From Nocardioides furvisabuli (GTDB taxonomy: Bacteria; Actinomycetota; Actinomycetes; Propionibacteriales; Nocardioidaceae): 64,000 nucleotides of DNA. This document shows positions 1-9,667 of the stretch, piece by piece. The number at the start of each line of letters is the position of its first letter. The first letter of the stretch is position 1. The stretch is from the NCBI RefSeq assembly GCF_021083185.1, contig NZ_JAIGQB010000002.1, positions 558,001-622,000 of the forward strand, given 5' to 3'. The translations under genes were made by a program, and so were the position numbers. The notes below the pieces were generated by a model. The model saw only the letters and a list, made by a program, of their open reading frames with translations, was not told the origin of the DNA and made no database searches.

Positions 1-509
1 CGGGAAGCGCTGGTCGTGGTAGCGCACCTCGCCTCCGCCCCTGGCCGAGACCACGACCTTGATCGCGTCCTCGTCGTCGTCACCGATCACGGGGATCACG
101 ATGCGACCGTCGCCTGCGGCCCAGTCGACGTCGAAGGCGTTGGCGTGCTCGGAGGCACGACCCAGCCGCAGCACGTCCCACCACCAGGGGTCCTCGCTCG
201 GTGTGGCCACACCGACGTGGTTGGGCACGATGTCGACCAGGATCCCCATGCCGAGGCGGCGCGCCTCGGCGGAGACCGCGGCCAGCCCCTCCTCGCCGCC
301 CCGTTCGGGGTCGACGTGGTCGAAGGCGACCACGTCGTAGCCGTGCGTGCTGCCCGGCTCCGACGCCAGCAGCGGCGAGAGGTAGACCCAGTCCACGCCG
401 AGGTCGTGGAGGTAGGGCAGCACCCGCGCCGCGGCGTACAGGTCGAAGTCGGGGCTGACCTGGAGCCGGTAGGTGCTGTGGGGCGTACGCGTCTCGCTGG
501 CCGGATCGG

Positions 510-513
<4 letters not shown>
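1..513 (-). CDS. treY: Maltooligosyl trehalose synthase, N-terminal part (runs off window)
   Basis: The first 171 residues of a GH13 enzyme that converts the reducing-end glucose of a maltooligosaccharide to a trehalose linkage, in the cytoplasmic TreY-TreZ route. Visible hallmarks are STYRLQ near residue 13, [13 protein letters not shown] near 40, the HGYDV motif, and DIVPNHVG (first conserved GH13 region). The GTG start overlaps the glgX stop as GTGA, so translation is probably coupled to glgX. The rest of the gene lies outside the window to the left. Confident family call; only the barrel's first third can be checked. Confidence 0.92.
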
Positions 514-2690
<2,177 letters not shown>

Positions 2691-2814
2691 GGCACGACGC
2701 TACCGGCGACCGGCCGGTAGTTCCTCATGGCTCATCTCATGGGGTGGGAGCCGGTGGCGGTCGTCACCTCGACCTCCGGCTGCCTTTCCGGACGTCCCTC
2801 CCCTGCCCGGGGCT

Positions 2815-3264
2815 TCACCCGGCAGGCACGACCGTCACCGCGGCCGTGCTGCTCGCACCGATCTCCGGCCTGGCGGGAGAGCCCGGGATCCGCAGCGGCA
2901 GGTCGAGCGGCGCTCGCAGGAGCACCGTCACCGAGCGACCGGCTGCATCGACCCGCACGGCCACGTCGATGCCGGGGTACTTCGCGCCGGCCCCGGCACG
3001 GCCGAGGTAGTCGCGCACGGCAGCCTCGACCGCGGCCTCCTGCTGCAGCAGCCGCTGCCCGTCGAGGCCCTGCTCGTAGACCCCTGCCGAACCGAGGTCC
3101 GCGCCGTGGAGGGCAGCTCCGTCGGCGAGGTTGTCGAGCCCCTGCCGCTGGAGGTACGCCGCCGAGGCGTCGACGACGACCACGATTGCCATCACCAGGA
3201 TGCCGGCGAGACCGAGGATCAACATCGTGACCTGGCCGGCCTCGTCGCGCACCCGCCGCCTCAC
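2815..3264 (-). CDS. TadE/G-like Flp pilus-assembly protein (Tad domain)
   Basis: A 149-residue membrane protein, last gene of the tad operon. The N-terminus (VRDEAGQVTMLILGLAG, then a hydrophobic segment to about residue 30, then VVVVDASAAYLQRQGL and DNLADGAALHGA) is the classical N-terminal Tad domain of TadG-like proteins. The remainder is a short beta-rich extracytoplasmic domain. The GTG start overlaps the preceding stop as GTGA. An in-frame open stretch extends much further upstream, but it is the antisense-like continuation through tadE genes and is not used. A decayed relative of this gene lies at 19598-19966. Confidence 0.85.
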   Translation of the reverse strand: MRRRVRDEAGQVTMLILGLAGILVMAIVVVVDASAAYLQRQGLDNLADGAALHGADLGSAGVYEQGLDGQRLLQQEAAVEAAVRDYLGRAGAGAKYPGIDVAVRVDAAGRSVTVLLRAPLDLPLRIPGSPARPEIGASSTAAVTVVPAG

Positions 3265-3728
3265 GGTTCGGGCTCCTCGTCGTCGTCCGGCGCGCTCTCG
3301 ACGTACTGGCCGATGGGCACGGTGTGGGTGGCGTCGAGGGAGAAGCTGGGTGCGCCCTCCGCGTCGAGGACCGCCGGGAAGAGCGGCAGGTCCACACCGG
3401 AGTCGACCCGTACGGTGATCACCGCCGTGCCGGCGTGGCAGCTGCCGGTCGGCGACTCGCAGGTGACCTGGACGCGGGCCCGCTGTCCGGGGGCGCCCTG
3501 GTCGGCGAGGACCTGCTGCACCACCGCCTCGGCCCGCGCCTGGCCGGTCGCGTCGTCGGGAGCGAGGGCGTACGCCCGTCCGGCTGCGCGCGCCGCGGCC
3601 GTCGTGGCGAACGCGCCCTGCTGGACCTCGAAGACCGACAGGATGATCCAGACCAGCGGGACGATCAGGATGATCGCCAGCCAGCTGAACTCGACGAGCG
3701 CGGAGCCGGAGTCGTCGCGGCTCCTCAT
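3261..3728 (-). CDS. TadE-like pseudopilin
   Basis: A 155-residue protein of the Tad/Flp secretion system. After a short charged leader (MRSRDDSGSALVEF) comes one transmembrane helix (about residues 14-32). The GSALVEF motif, with Glu at the fifth position after the Gly, is the usual TadE/pseudopilin pattern. The rest is an extracytoplasmic domain with two cysteines (VTCES and GSCHAG) that may form a disulfide. An acidic tail (APDDDEEPEP) ends the protein. It overlaps both neighbours by 4 bases, so it is translated as part of the tad operon. Confidence 0.85.
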   Translation of the reverse strand: MRSRDDSGSALVEFSWLAIILIVPLVWIILSVFEVQQGAFATTAAARAAGRAYALAPDDATGQARAEAVVQQVLADQGAPGQRARVQVTCESPTGSCHAGTAVITVRVDSGVDLPLFPAVLDAEGAPSFSLDATHTVPIGQYVESAPDDDEEPEP

Positions 3729-4126
3729 GGCTGCACCGCAGCCCGCTCGGCGATGGCGTGGCCCTCGACGCGGACGCGGATTCCCGTGTCGCCGAGGCCG
3801 AGGACGGCGACCTCCGCCTCGATGACCGTCTCGAAGCCCGGTGCGCCACCGACGAGGGCGGGTCGCACGCTGACCGAGCGGGAGAACTCCTCGGACAGCG
3901 CGCCGTCGACCAGCTCCTGCGCCTTGGCCGCACCGGCGGGCGCCGATGATCCCGCGACGGCTGCATGGCGCGCCCCCTCGGACGCGGCCGAGGCGAGGGT
4001 GTTGCGCACGTGGAGCACGAGCGCGAGCTGGAGGATGCCGAGGACCAGCGGCAGCAGGACCAGCAGGACGAGGACGAAGTCCACGACCGCCGCCCCGCGC
4101 TCTCCGGTCCGGGCGCGAGCCGACAC
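3725..4126 (-). CDS. TadE-like pseudopilin
   Basis: A 133-residue TadE family protein. The leader MSARARTGERGAAVVDF is followed by one hydrophobic helix (about residues 15-38) and then HVRNTLASAASEGARHAA, the conserved TadE segment with ASEGAR. The globular remainder would sit outside the membrane. The usual Glu after the cleavage-like Gly is replaced by Asp (AAVVDF). The stop overlaps the next gene's ATG by 4 bases. With the following gene it forms the TadE/TadF-type pair of minor pseudopilins typical of actinobacterial tad operons. Confidence 0.87.
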   Translation of the reverse strand: MSARARTGERGAAVVDFVLVLLVLLPLVLGILQLALVLHVRNTLASAASEGARHAAVAGSSAPAGAAKAQELVDGALSEEFSRSVSVRPALVGGAPGFETVIEAEVAVLGLGDTGIRVRVEGHAIAERAAVQP

Positions 4127-4135
4127 GGGTCCGGC

Positions 4136-4333
4136 CTAGCCCTGCACCATCGAGAAGGCCTGGCGCAGCAGCCGCATGAGCTCGTCGCTCACGAACGGCG
4201 TCAGCGCGGCGACCACGATGGCGGTCATCAGGGTGACCATCACCCAGCCGGGGACGTCGCCCCGGTCGTCGCGTGGTCGGTCGGCGGTCGGGAGGGCGAC
4301 CTGGAGGAGGAGTCCCGAGATGAAGTGGTGCAT
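4136..4333 (-). CDS. Small membrane protein, possible Flp-type pilin
   Basis: A 65-residue protein between tadC and the tadE genes, the usual place of the Flp major pilin. It has a hydrophilic N-terminal half, then RGDVPGWVMVTLMTA leading into one hydrophobic helix (about residues 31-47) and a short C-terminal amphipathic tail. A canonical prepilin peptidase site with Glu at +5 is not obvious, so pilin identity is inferred from size, single helix and position. Its ATG is preceded by AAAGGACACGAC, a good ribosome-binding site. Confidence 0.6.
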   Translation of the reverse strand: MHHFISGLLLQVALPTADRPRDDRGDVPGWVMVTLMTAIVVAALTPFVSDELMRLLRQAFSMVQG

Positions 4334-4382
4334 GTCGTGTCCTTTCAGGGTGCGACAGGTCGGCGGAGGGGAGTCGGCGGTG

Positions 4383-5324
4383 TCAGGGCGTGGTGAGGCG
4401 CAGGCCCAGCACGCCGGGGTAGAAGGCGAACAGGATGGTCACCGGCAGGACGAAGAAGACGACGGGCGCCATCATCGCGATCTCCTTGCGCGCGGCGGTC
4501 TCGATGAGCAGGCGGCGTCCGGCCTCGCGTACGTCGGCGGCCTGGGCGTGCAGCACATCGGCCAGGGGTGTGCCGCGCTCCATCGCGACGGTGATGCCCG
4601 TGGCGAAGCGCGCCACGATCGGCAGCCCGGTGGAGCGGGCGAGGGACTCGAAGGCCTGGCCGACCGGCTCACCGGTGCGGATCCGGGCGAGCACCGTGGC
4701 CAGGTCCTCCGAGAGCGCGCCGTGGCTGCGGCGCACCACCCGGTCGAGCGCGGCGACCGGGCTCTCCCCCGCTGCGACCGAGAGCGCGAGCAGCTCGGCG
4801 ACCGTGGGGAACTCGGTGAGCACCTGGCGCTCGCGGTTCTTCACCTGGGTGCTGAGCCGGTTGTCGCGCAGGAAGAGTCCGCAGACGAAGCCCAGGAGGC
4901 AGAACACCACCGCCGACCCGACGCCGCCGACACCGCCGAGCGCGCGGAGCAGCGCGACCGCGGCGGCTGCACTGAAGCCGACCAGGCCCCACACCACCTG
5001 CTCGATGCGGAAGTCCTGAACGGTCCGATCGAGCCCGGCGCGCTGCAGGCGACGGCGTACGGACGTGCCGCCGCCCAGGACGCGCTCGACCATGTCGGCG
5101 GCCGAGCGCAGCACAGGCCCGAAGATCCCGGCTGCGGCTGACGTCGGGCTGCTCGGCGCCGGGTGGAGCGCGCGGGGCTGGTCACGTAGCGGGACGTCAC
5201 GGAGGTAGGGCAGGACCCGCACGTCGAGCTGCGGACGGCGCAGCACCATCACCCGGAGCACGACCATCAGCAGGCCGACCGCGGCGACGCCGCCGAGCGC
5301 TCCACCCCAGATCGCGGCGCTCAC
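4383..5324 (-). CDS. tadC: Tad pilus inner-membrane platform protein TadC
   Basis: A 313-residue type II secretion F-domain protein. It has an N-terminal transmembrane helix, a central paired helix region, the T2SSF domain (about residues 150-270: FPTVAELLALSVAAGESP and SLARSTGLPIVARFATGI) and two C-terminal membrane segments ending VTILFAFYPGVLGL. With TadB it forms the membrane platform that the ATPase TadA acts on. The GTG start overlaps the tadB stop (GTGA). The longer upstream open frame is out of phase with the family N-terminus and was not used. Confidence 0.88.
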   Translation of the reverse strand: MSAAIWGGALGGVAAVGLLMVVLRVMVLRRPQLDVRVLPYLRDVPLRDQPRALHPAPSSPTSAAAGIFGPVLRSAADMVERVLGGGTSVRRRLQRAGLDRTVQDFRIEQVVWGLVGFSAAAAVALLRALGGVGGVGSAVVFCLLGFVCGLFLRDNRLSTQVKNRERQVLTEFPTVAELLALSVAAGESPVAALDRVVRRSHGALSEDLATVLARIRTGEPVGQAFESLARSTGLPIVARFATGITVAMERGTPLADVLHAQAADVREAGRRLLIETAARKEIAMMAPVVFFVLPVTILFAFYPGVLGLRLTTP

Positions 5325-6175
5325 GACAGGATCCGCTTCTCGACCGGGAGCCGGCCGATGCGCATCATCGCGGTGTAGGCGAGCACGCAGACACCTGCTC
5401 CGATCCCGAGGACGACCACGCCGCCGGGCGAGGCGTAGTGCCGGATGGCCGTGGTCTGGAACGACATCAGCAGCAGCACGATCCAGGGTGCCGAGACAGC
5501 GAGCCGGGCGCCGTTGACCGTCCACGCCTGGCGCGACTCGAGCTCGGAGCGCGTGCGGGCGTCGTCGCGCAGGAAGCCCGAGAGGTTGCGCAGCAGGCGA
5601 CCGAGGTCACCGCCACCCACCTCGCGGGCGAGCCGCAGGCCCTCGACCACCCTGTCCCCGACCGGGTCGGCGAGGCGGTCCTTGAGCCGGTCGAGGCACT
5701 CGCCGAAGCGGCCGGTGACCTGGTAGTCGAGGGCGAAGCGTGCGAAGTCGGCGCGCAGCGCCTCGGGACCGGTGGCGCCGAGCGCGGCGACGGCGTCGGG
5801 CAGGGACAGCCCCGCGCGCACGGCGCTGGCGAGGTTGTCGACGGCCTCGGGCCACACCTCGGCGAAGTCGCGCAGGCGCCGCGCGGCCCGCTGGCGCAGG
5901 ACCGCGATCGGCAGGTAGGCCGCCATCACCGCGAAGACGAAGGCCACCGGGGCGGTGCGGGAGACGGCCTGCACCAGCACGAATGCGACCACGAAAAGGG
6001 CCGCGCACAGCGACAGCACGCTCGCGGAGGTGACGTCCCCCAGGCCGGCCCGGCCGAGCAGCCTCCCCAGCGCCGTGGACGTGCGGGTCGGGGTGCGCGG
6101 CCGGCGCGGCAACGCGAAGGCCGACCAGACGAGCATCAGCCCCACGCCCACGCCGAGGCCGACCAGCGCACCCAT
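5321..6175 (-). CDS. tadB: Tad pilus inner-membrane platform protein TadB
   Basis: A 284-residue T2SSF-family protein. It has hydrophobic segments at residues 1-20 and about 57-100, then the F domain containing FAEVWPEAVDNLASAVRAG and EVGGGDLGRLLRNLSGFLRDD, and a C-terminal pair of membrane helices. Its ATG shares one base with the tadA stop (TGATG), so in an intact operon it would be co-translated with tadA. Because the element at 6713-16844 separates it from the tadA 5' end and any upstream promoter, expression of tadB and the genes after it is probably reduced while the element is in place. Confidence 0.9.
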   Translation of the reverse strand: MGALVGLGVGVGLMLVWSAFALPRRPRTPTRTSTALGRLLGRAGLGDVTSASVLSLCAALFVVAFVLVQAVSRTAPVAFVFAVMAAYLPIAVLRQRAARRLRDFAEVWPEAVDNLASAVRAGLSLPDAVAALGATGPEALRADFARFALDYQVTGRFGECLDRLKDRLADPVGDRVVEGLRLAREVGGGDLGRLLRNLSGFLRDDARTRSELESRQAWTVNGARLAVSAPWIVLLLMSFQTTAIRHYASPGGVVVLGIGAGVCVLAYTAMMRIGRLPVEKRILS

Positions 6176-6715
6176 CAGAGCTCTCCGGCCGTGCTTGCCA
6201 GGACCTGGTGGATGTCGATGCCGACCCGCTCGTAGCGCTCGACCCGCGCGGGCACTCCCCCGGTGCGGCGCAGCTCCGCACCGTCGCGCACGAAGATCGG
6301 CTCCACCTCGATCACGTCCGCCTCGACGCGGCCCGGGACGGCCACGATCTCGTTGACACGGCGTACGCCGTCAGCGCCGAGGCCGAGGTGGACGACGAGG
6401 TCCACCGAGCTCGCCACCGTCGGCACGACGAAGCGCGCCGAGATGTTGTCCCCGGCCAGCAGCGGGAGCGTGCACATCTTCACCAGCGCCTCGCGCGCAC
6501 TGTTGGCGTGGAGGGTGCACATGCCCGGCAGGCCGGAGTTGAGCGCCAGCAGCAGGTCGAGGCACTCCGCGGCGCGCACCTCTCCGACCAGGATCCGGCT
6601 CGGACGCATCCGGAGCGCCTCCTTGACCAGGTCACGCAGCACGATCGCGCCCGTCTGCTCGAGGCCCGCCTGGCGGGTCTGCATGGCGACCCAGTCGGGG
6701 TGGTTGAACCGCAGC
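6175..6715 (-). pseudogene. tadA: tadA 3' fragment (ATPase C-terminal half), separated by integrated element
   Basis: The C-terminal 179 residues of the Tad secretion ATPase (CpaF type). They start at RFNHPDWVAMQTRQAG and include the Walker B region ILVGEVR, the GMCTLHANSA segment and RFVVPTVASSVDLVVHLG. It lacks the Walker A motif, which lies in the 5' fragment at 16845-17599. The break sits exactly at the element's left junction. Fusing position 16845 to 6712 on the minus strand gives EVFELRFNHPDW in frame and a 430-residue protein of normal length, so this is an interrupted gene rather than a decayed one. A short GTG-initiated frame reading in from the element is probably meaningless. Confidence 0.93.
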
Positions 6716-6740
6716 ACAAACAAGCGGCTACTACAGACCA
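6690..6740. other. Left attachment site (tadA half plus element half)
   Basis: Left of the AGC core (6713-6715) is tadA sequence (GGTTGAACCGC on the plus strand). Right of it is the element arm 6716-6738, which begins ACAAACAAGC and ends CTACAGAC. The reverse complement of this arm matches the other element arm (16821-16844) at GTCTGTA and TGTTTG with equal spacing. The two arms thus form the imperfect palindrome expected of an attP. By symmetry the crossover dinucleotide would be AG. Confidence 0.8.
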
Positions 6741-6752
6741 CTAGGAGTCACC

Positions 6753-7205
6753 GTGACCACGTCCATTCACACCGCAATCCCGCTCCGAAGCAAGGAGCTC
6801 TCCGAGGACAACCACCTCGACACTCGGCCCTGCCCGTCGTGGTGCTGGGTCGCCACCGACAACGTCAACAGGTACCCGCACGAGACCGACCCCGACCGGA
6901 TCACTGTGGCTCGCCACACGACCGGGGACCCCATCGACGTGCGCGCGAGCCTGTACGGCGCGGACCAAGAGAAGGGGGACGTCGTCAGGTCCGCCACATT
7001 GGAGGTCGCCATCGAGCAGGACGGCTGCGAGGACCCGCAGATCGAGGTGGCGCTACGGCACTACAAGCGCGAGCGGAGAGACAACGGCCTCTATTCCTCG
7101 GTCATGCATTACGACCCCGACCGCCTGCGACTCACGGTCGAGGACGCTCGAGAGCTGGCCCTCGTCCTGACGCACCTCGCCGACGTCGCAGGGGGCAAGG
7201 GCTGA
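6753..7205 (+). CDS. DUF6907-like small protein
   Basis: A 150-residue protein of a family common in actinobacterial genomes and mobile elements. The motif CPSWCWVA near residue 28, an RVxR-like HTTGDP stretch and the C-terminal segment LTVEDARELALVLTHLADVA match my recollection of DUF6907 proteins, whose role is not known. The GTG start follows GGAGTCACC with good spacing. It is one of only two element genes on the plus strand and the first inside the left edge, reading inward. A strong hairpin follows at 7230-7260. Confidence 0.75.
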   Translation: MTTSIHTAIPLRSKELSEDNHLDTRPCPSWCWVATDNVNRYPHETDPDRITVARHTTGDPIDVRASLYGADQEKGDVVRSATLEVAIEQDGCEDPQIEVALRHYKRERRDNGLYSSVMHYDPDRLRLTVEDARELALVLTHLADVAGGKG

Positions 7206-7229
7206 CGCTCCCTCCGTACGAAAGAGAAA

Positions 7230-7260
7230 CCGCCCCCGGCGAAGGTAGCGCCGGGGGCGG
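7230..7260. terminator. Hairpin between convergent genes
   Basis: A perfect 12-bp stem (CCGCCCCCGGCG paired with its complement) around a 7-base loop lies between the plus-strand gene ending at 7205 and the minus-strand nuclease ending at 7312. There is no clear T run, which is common for high-GC actinobacterial terminators. It could serve both directions. Confidence 0.75.
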
Positions 7261-7311
7261 TTCGCCGTTCGGTCTAGGCAGCGGCGGGTGCCGCGTGGAT
7301 GCGCCCGTTGA

Positions 7312-8013
7312 TCACCAGCAGGAGTTCCACAGGCCGCGGTTCTTGTTGCGGGCCTGGTTGATGGCGCGGACGTACTGACCGTCGCGCGCGACGGGCTTGC
7401 CGCCGAAGACGTAGCGCTTGGTGTAGCCGTTGTAGGCCTGCCGGTAGGAGAGGTCCTTGAAGCCGCCGCGCTTGGCCACGTAGCGGAGCAGGCGGCCGTA
7501 GCGGTCCTTAGCGGCCTGGCTGCGGTCGGAGACGAGGTCGACGGTGGAGCGGACGGGTGCGAGCCTGCGGAGGTTGCGGGTGGCGTCTGCTGCGCCGCAG
7601 CGGCCGCGTTCGGGCGTGTTGATGCCGAGCATGCGGACGCTGACCAGTGCGCCGCTCTTGAGACGGACCTTGAGCGTGTCACCGTCGATGACCTTCACGA
7701 CGTTGCCGGTCTCGCGGTAGAGCGCAGGGCCGGGGTTCGAGTTGTTGTTGCCGCCGGTGTTGCCGGGGGCGGGCTGTGGGTTGCCGCGGCCGATGCAGGG
7801 GCACGGGTTGGACTCGCAGACGACTCCATCGCCATCGGAGTCGAGACGGTGGGGGTCCCCGGGGCCGGCGTTGTTGAAGAACGTCTGGGCGGCGGCCTGG
7901 GTGGCGAAGTCGCTGCAGTCGCGGTCGTAGAACGCCTGAGCGGGCTGGCTGAAGGTGGCGAGGCCGGCGAGGGCCACGAGCAGGGCGAGCGCCCTGGCGA
8001 TGTGCTTGATCAT
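7312..8013 (-). CDS. Secreted thermonuclease with N-terminal excalibur domain
   Basis: A 233-residue exported nuclease. Residues 1-27 form a signal peptide ending AQA. Residues about 28-70 form an excalibur calcium-binding domain (DRDCSDFATQAAAQTFF, then DSDGDGVVCE). A Pro/Gly/Asn linker follows, then a staphylococcal-nuclease fold from about residue 100. Likely catalytic residues are the Arg and Glu of VRMLGINTPE and the Arg of DRYGRLLRY. It would degrade DNA or RNA outside the cell. Carrying the excalibur domain at the N-terminus is the reverse of the more familiar order. It sits near the left edge of the element as probable cargo. Confidence 0.88.
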   Translation of the reverse strand: MIKHIARALALLVALAGLATFSQPAQAFYDRDCSDFATQAAAQTFFNNAGPGDPHRLDSDGDGVVCESNPCPCIGRGNPQPAPGNTGGNNNSNPGPALYRETGNVVKVIDGDTLKVRLKSGALVSVRMLGINTPERGRCGAADATRNLRRLAPVRSTVDLVSDRSQAAKDRYGRLLRYVAKRGGFKDLSYRQAYNGYTKRYVFGGKPVARDGQYVRAINQARNKNRGLWNSCW

Positions 8014-8137
8014 GATGTTTCCCCTGTTGTGGTGACGCTGACGGCGTCACGCTGTCATGCCAGTCCTGACGTCCGCTGGCGTTCGGAAGATCTCCCCCCA
8101 TTTGGGCCAATCCATCACGGGTGCGGCACCAGATTGC

Positions 8138-8157
8138 TCGAACATGTGTTCTATTCT
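8138..8157 (+). promoter_or_regulatory. SOS-box-like operator overlapping a -10 element
   Basis: TCGAACATGTGTTCTA (8138-8153) matches the actinobacterial LexA box TCGAAC-N4-GTTCGA at 11 of 12 defined positions. It overlaps a -10-like TATTCT (8152-8157) placed just upstream of the ATG at 8164, suggesting a leaderless transcript repressed by LexA. Confidence 0.6.
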
Positions 8158-8163
8158 GCGGGG

Positions 8164-8385
8164 ATGCCGCGCACACCCCCGTTCCACGTGTGGGTTGACC
8201 TCACGGGCAAGTGGGCGGGGGCTGCCCCTGGGGTCCTGTTGGCTTGGCGACACAGCGACCGGCGCGGGTGGGAGGCGTGGGTGGTGCGCGCAGAGTCGTA
8301 CTCCACGGGGCACGGCGTTGAGACTCTCCTGACACAGGCGTGGGTGTCAGCGGCGCTAGTGAAACCCGCCGACGAGCGGGGCTGA
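8164..8385 (+). CDS. Small protein behind an SOS-box-like promoter
   Basis: A 73-residue protein with a pattern seen in many short actinobacterial proteins: VWVDLTG.W..., then a conserved core AAPGVLLAWRHSD..GWEAWVVRAE and TQAWVSAALVKPA at the end. Function unknown. The ATG lies only a few bases after a -10-like hexamer, so the message is probably leaderless. The overlapping LexA-type palindrome at 8138-8153 suggests induction by DNA damage. A longer frame upstream on the same strand covers the promoter of the divergent nuclease and was rejected as the start. Confidence 0.7.
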   Translation: MPRTPPFHVWVDLTGKWAGAAPGVLLAWRHSDRRGWEAWVVRAESYSTGHGVETLLTQAWVSAALVKPADERG

Positions 8386-8463
8386 GTTCAGCAAAATCCC
8401 CCCCAAAGCCGAGGCAGGGCCAGGACCGACCTGCGGAGGGCTCCATGTCCTGCCAGTTTGACC

Positions 8464-9003
8464 CTAGTCAGCGTTCACCGAGTTGGCCGTTGCTCCGCCA
8501 CCCTGAGGATCCGACAGTTCGATCTCGGTCTGGTCATCGAGTTCGGCGAATGAATGCAGCAGGCCCAGAGTGAACGCGGGGTAGAGCGTGCGACCGCTCA
8601 AGTCCTGAGTCAGTTCGCGAGCGTACGGGTGGATAGCGGGAGCACCTACCAACAGAGCGAAGCCCTCAAGTTGGTCGTCTGTGAACTCGACCTCCTCGGG
8701 ATCTCCCGTGATGTGGAAAGTCGCGATGCACTCAGCCGAGATAGTCCACAGCGGGATCGGTTCGCCTTCCCCGTCATCTTCGCGCTCTTTGCTGGCGTCA
8801 GTCGTGTAGCGGGCGCGGACCTCCACAGCGTCGCCCCGGCGCTCTCCGACGACATGGACCTGCGTATCCGTGATGAAGGGTGGACCTTGAAATCTATCGA
8901 ACGTCTCGAGCTGCGTGCCCACCGTGTAGACCTGCGCAAGCTCCACGTGCTTCAGAACGACGCGCGCAGTCTCCTTGAGATCCCGAACGGTGCGAGACCT
9001 CAA
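8464..9003 (-). CDS. SecB-like chaperone-fold protein
   Basis: A 179-residue protein whose second half follows the SecB pattern: beta-strand segments, then DDQLEGFALLVGAPAIHPYA and ARELTQDLSGRTLYPAFTL near residues 125-155. This corresponds to the FPYAR...LVSRGGFPQL motif of SecB. SecB binds unfolded proteins. In M. tuberculosis a SecB-like protein serves a HigBA toxin-antitoxin operon. The TTG start overlaps the stop of the upstream HTH gene (TTGA), so the two are translationally coupled. Family assignment rests on motif reading and is moderately secure; its client is unknown. Confidence 0.65.
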   Translation of the reverse strand: MRSRTVRDLKETARVVLKHVELAQVYTVGTQLETFDRFQGPPFITDTQVHVVGERRGDAVEVRARYTTDASKEREDDGEGEPIPLWTISAECIATFHITGDPEEVEFTDDQLEGFALLVGAPAIHPYARELTQDLSGRTLYPAFTLGLLHSFAELDDQTEIELSDPQGGGATANSVNAD

Positions 9004-9575
9004 AGGGGGCTCCGAAGCTTGCTCTTCAGGTAGTCCTCAGCCCCCGAAGTGCCAGCCTGGCCCTTCACGGACCCCGCACCTACCCGCAATCCCGTGCCGG
9101 AGCGGGCGACGCTCTGGCGCCGCCGCGCCAGCCAGGCGTCGACGATCGCAGCGGAGTCCAGGCTAAGACCATTCGTCTCGTCGAGCTTTCGTTCCCTGCG
9201 AGCCCAGTCCACGACCTCACTCCATGCCCAGACCCTCTTGCCGCCCGGGAACCCAAACGGACGCGGAAAGCTTGACCCGCGCGTTCCCTTGGCCCAGTTC
9301 TGCACCGCTTGGCGGGTGAGGCCTAGGCGCTCGGCAATCTCCGGGCCATCCACCAAGTCGTGGTCCACTCGAACGATGCTCAGGTGGACAGTCTCTAGCT
9401 TTGGAACGACTGCGATGGCAGCGTCGTGTCCCGTTGGGCCGTCAACGTAGACGAACACACTGATCCGTCCGCAACGCTCGACCAGCGTCCCGTCGAACTG
9501 CTCGTAGAACTCCTCGCTCAGCTTCTCCACCGAGAGATGTGAGGTCGCCTCGAGCCCGACCCGGTACTCCGCCAT
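9000..9575 (-). CDS. Helix-turn-helix DNA-binding protein coupled to SecB-like gene
   Basis: A 191-residue protein. Residues 1-70 form a small alpha/beta domain beginning AEYRVGLEATSHLSVEKLSE. Residues about 75-128 form an AlpA/MerR-like HTH (VDGPEIAERLGLTRQAVQNW, then RPFGFPGGKRVWAWSEVVDW). The C-terminal 60 residues are basic and low in order. It is followed without a gap by a SecB-like gene and preceded by a perfect palindrome touching the -10 of its own promoter, suggesting autorepression. The arrangement recalls toxin-antitoxin-chaperone operons, but no separate toxin is seen. Start ATG has the ribosome site GGGGAG. Confidence 0.7.
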   Translation of the reverse strand: MAEYRVGLEATSHLSVEKLSEEFYEQFDGTLVERCGRISVFVYVDGPTGHDAAIAVVPKLETVHLSIVRVDHDLVDGPEIAERLGLTRQAVQNWAKGTRGSSFPRPFGFPGGKRVWAWSEVVDWARRERKLDETNGLSLDSAAIVDAWLARRRQSVARSGTGLRVGAGSVKGQAGTSGAEDYLKSKLRSPL

Positions 9576-9595
9576 TAGTGAGCTCCCCTACTCGC

Positions 9596-9618
9596 TGTTG
9601 TCACTTGACAACACTATA
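9596..9618 (-). promoter_or_regulatory. Palindromic operator and -10 of the HTH/SecB-like operon
   Basis: TGTTGTCA-CT-TGACAACA (9596-9613) is a perfect 8-bp inverted repeat. On the minus strand it directly follows a -10 hexamer TATAGT (9613-9618) with a weak -35-like TTGCTC about 15 bases before. The operator covers the expected transcription start 20-40 bases before the ATG at 9575. Confidence 0.65.
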
Positions 9619-9667
9619 GGGATACCTACTAGTGAGCAATGACGATCGGCTCACATGGCGGGACTGT

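Noticed and set aside
2815..3966. 383-codon frame that would fuse the TadG-like gene to upstream sequence
   Set aside because: Only the last 149 codons look like protein. The upstream part is out-of-phase reading of the two tadE genes, and a GTG overlapping the previous stop gives a natural start.
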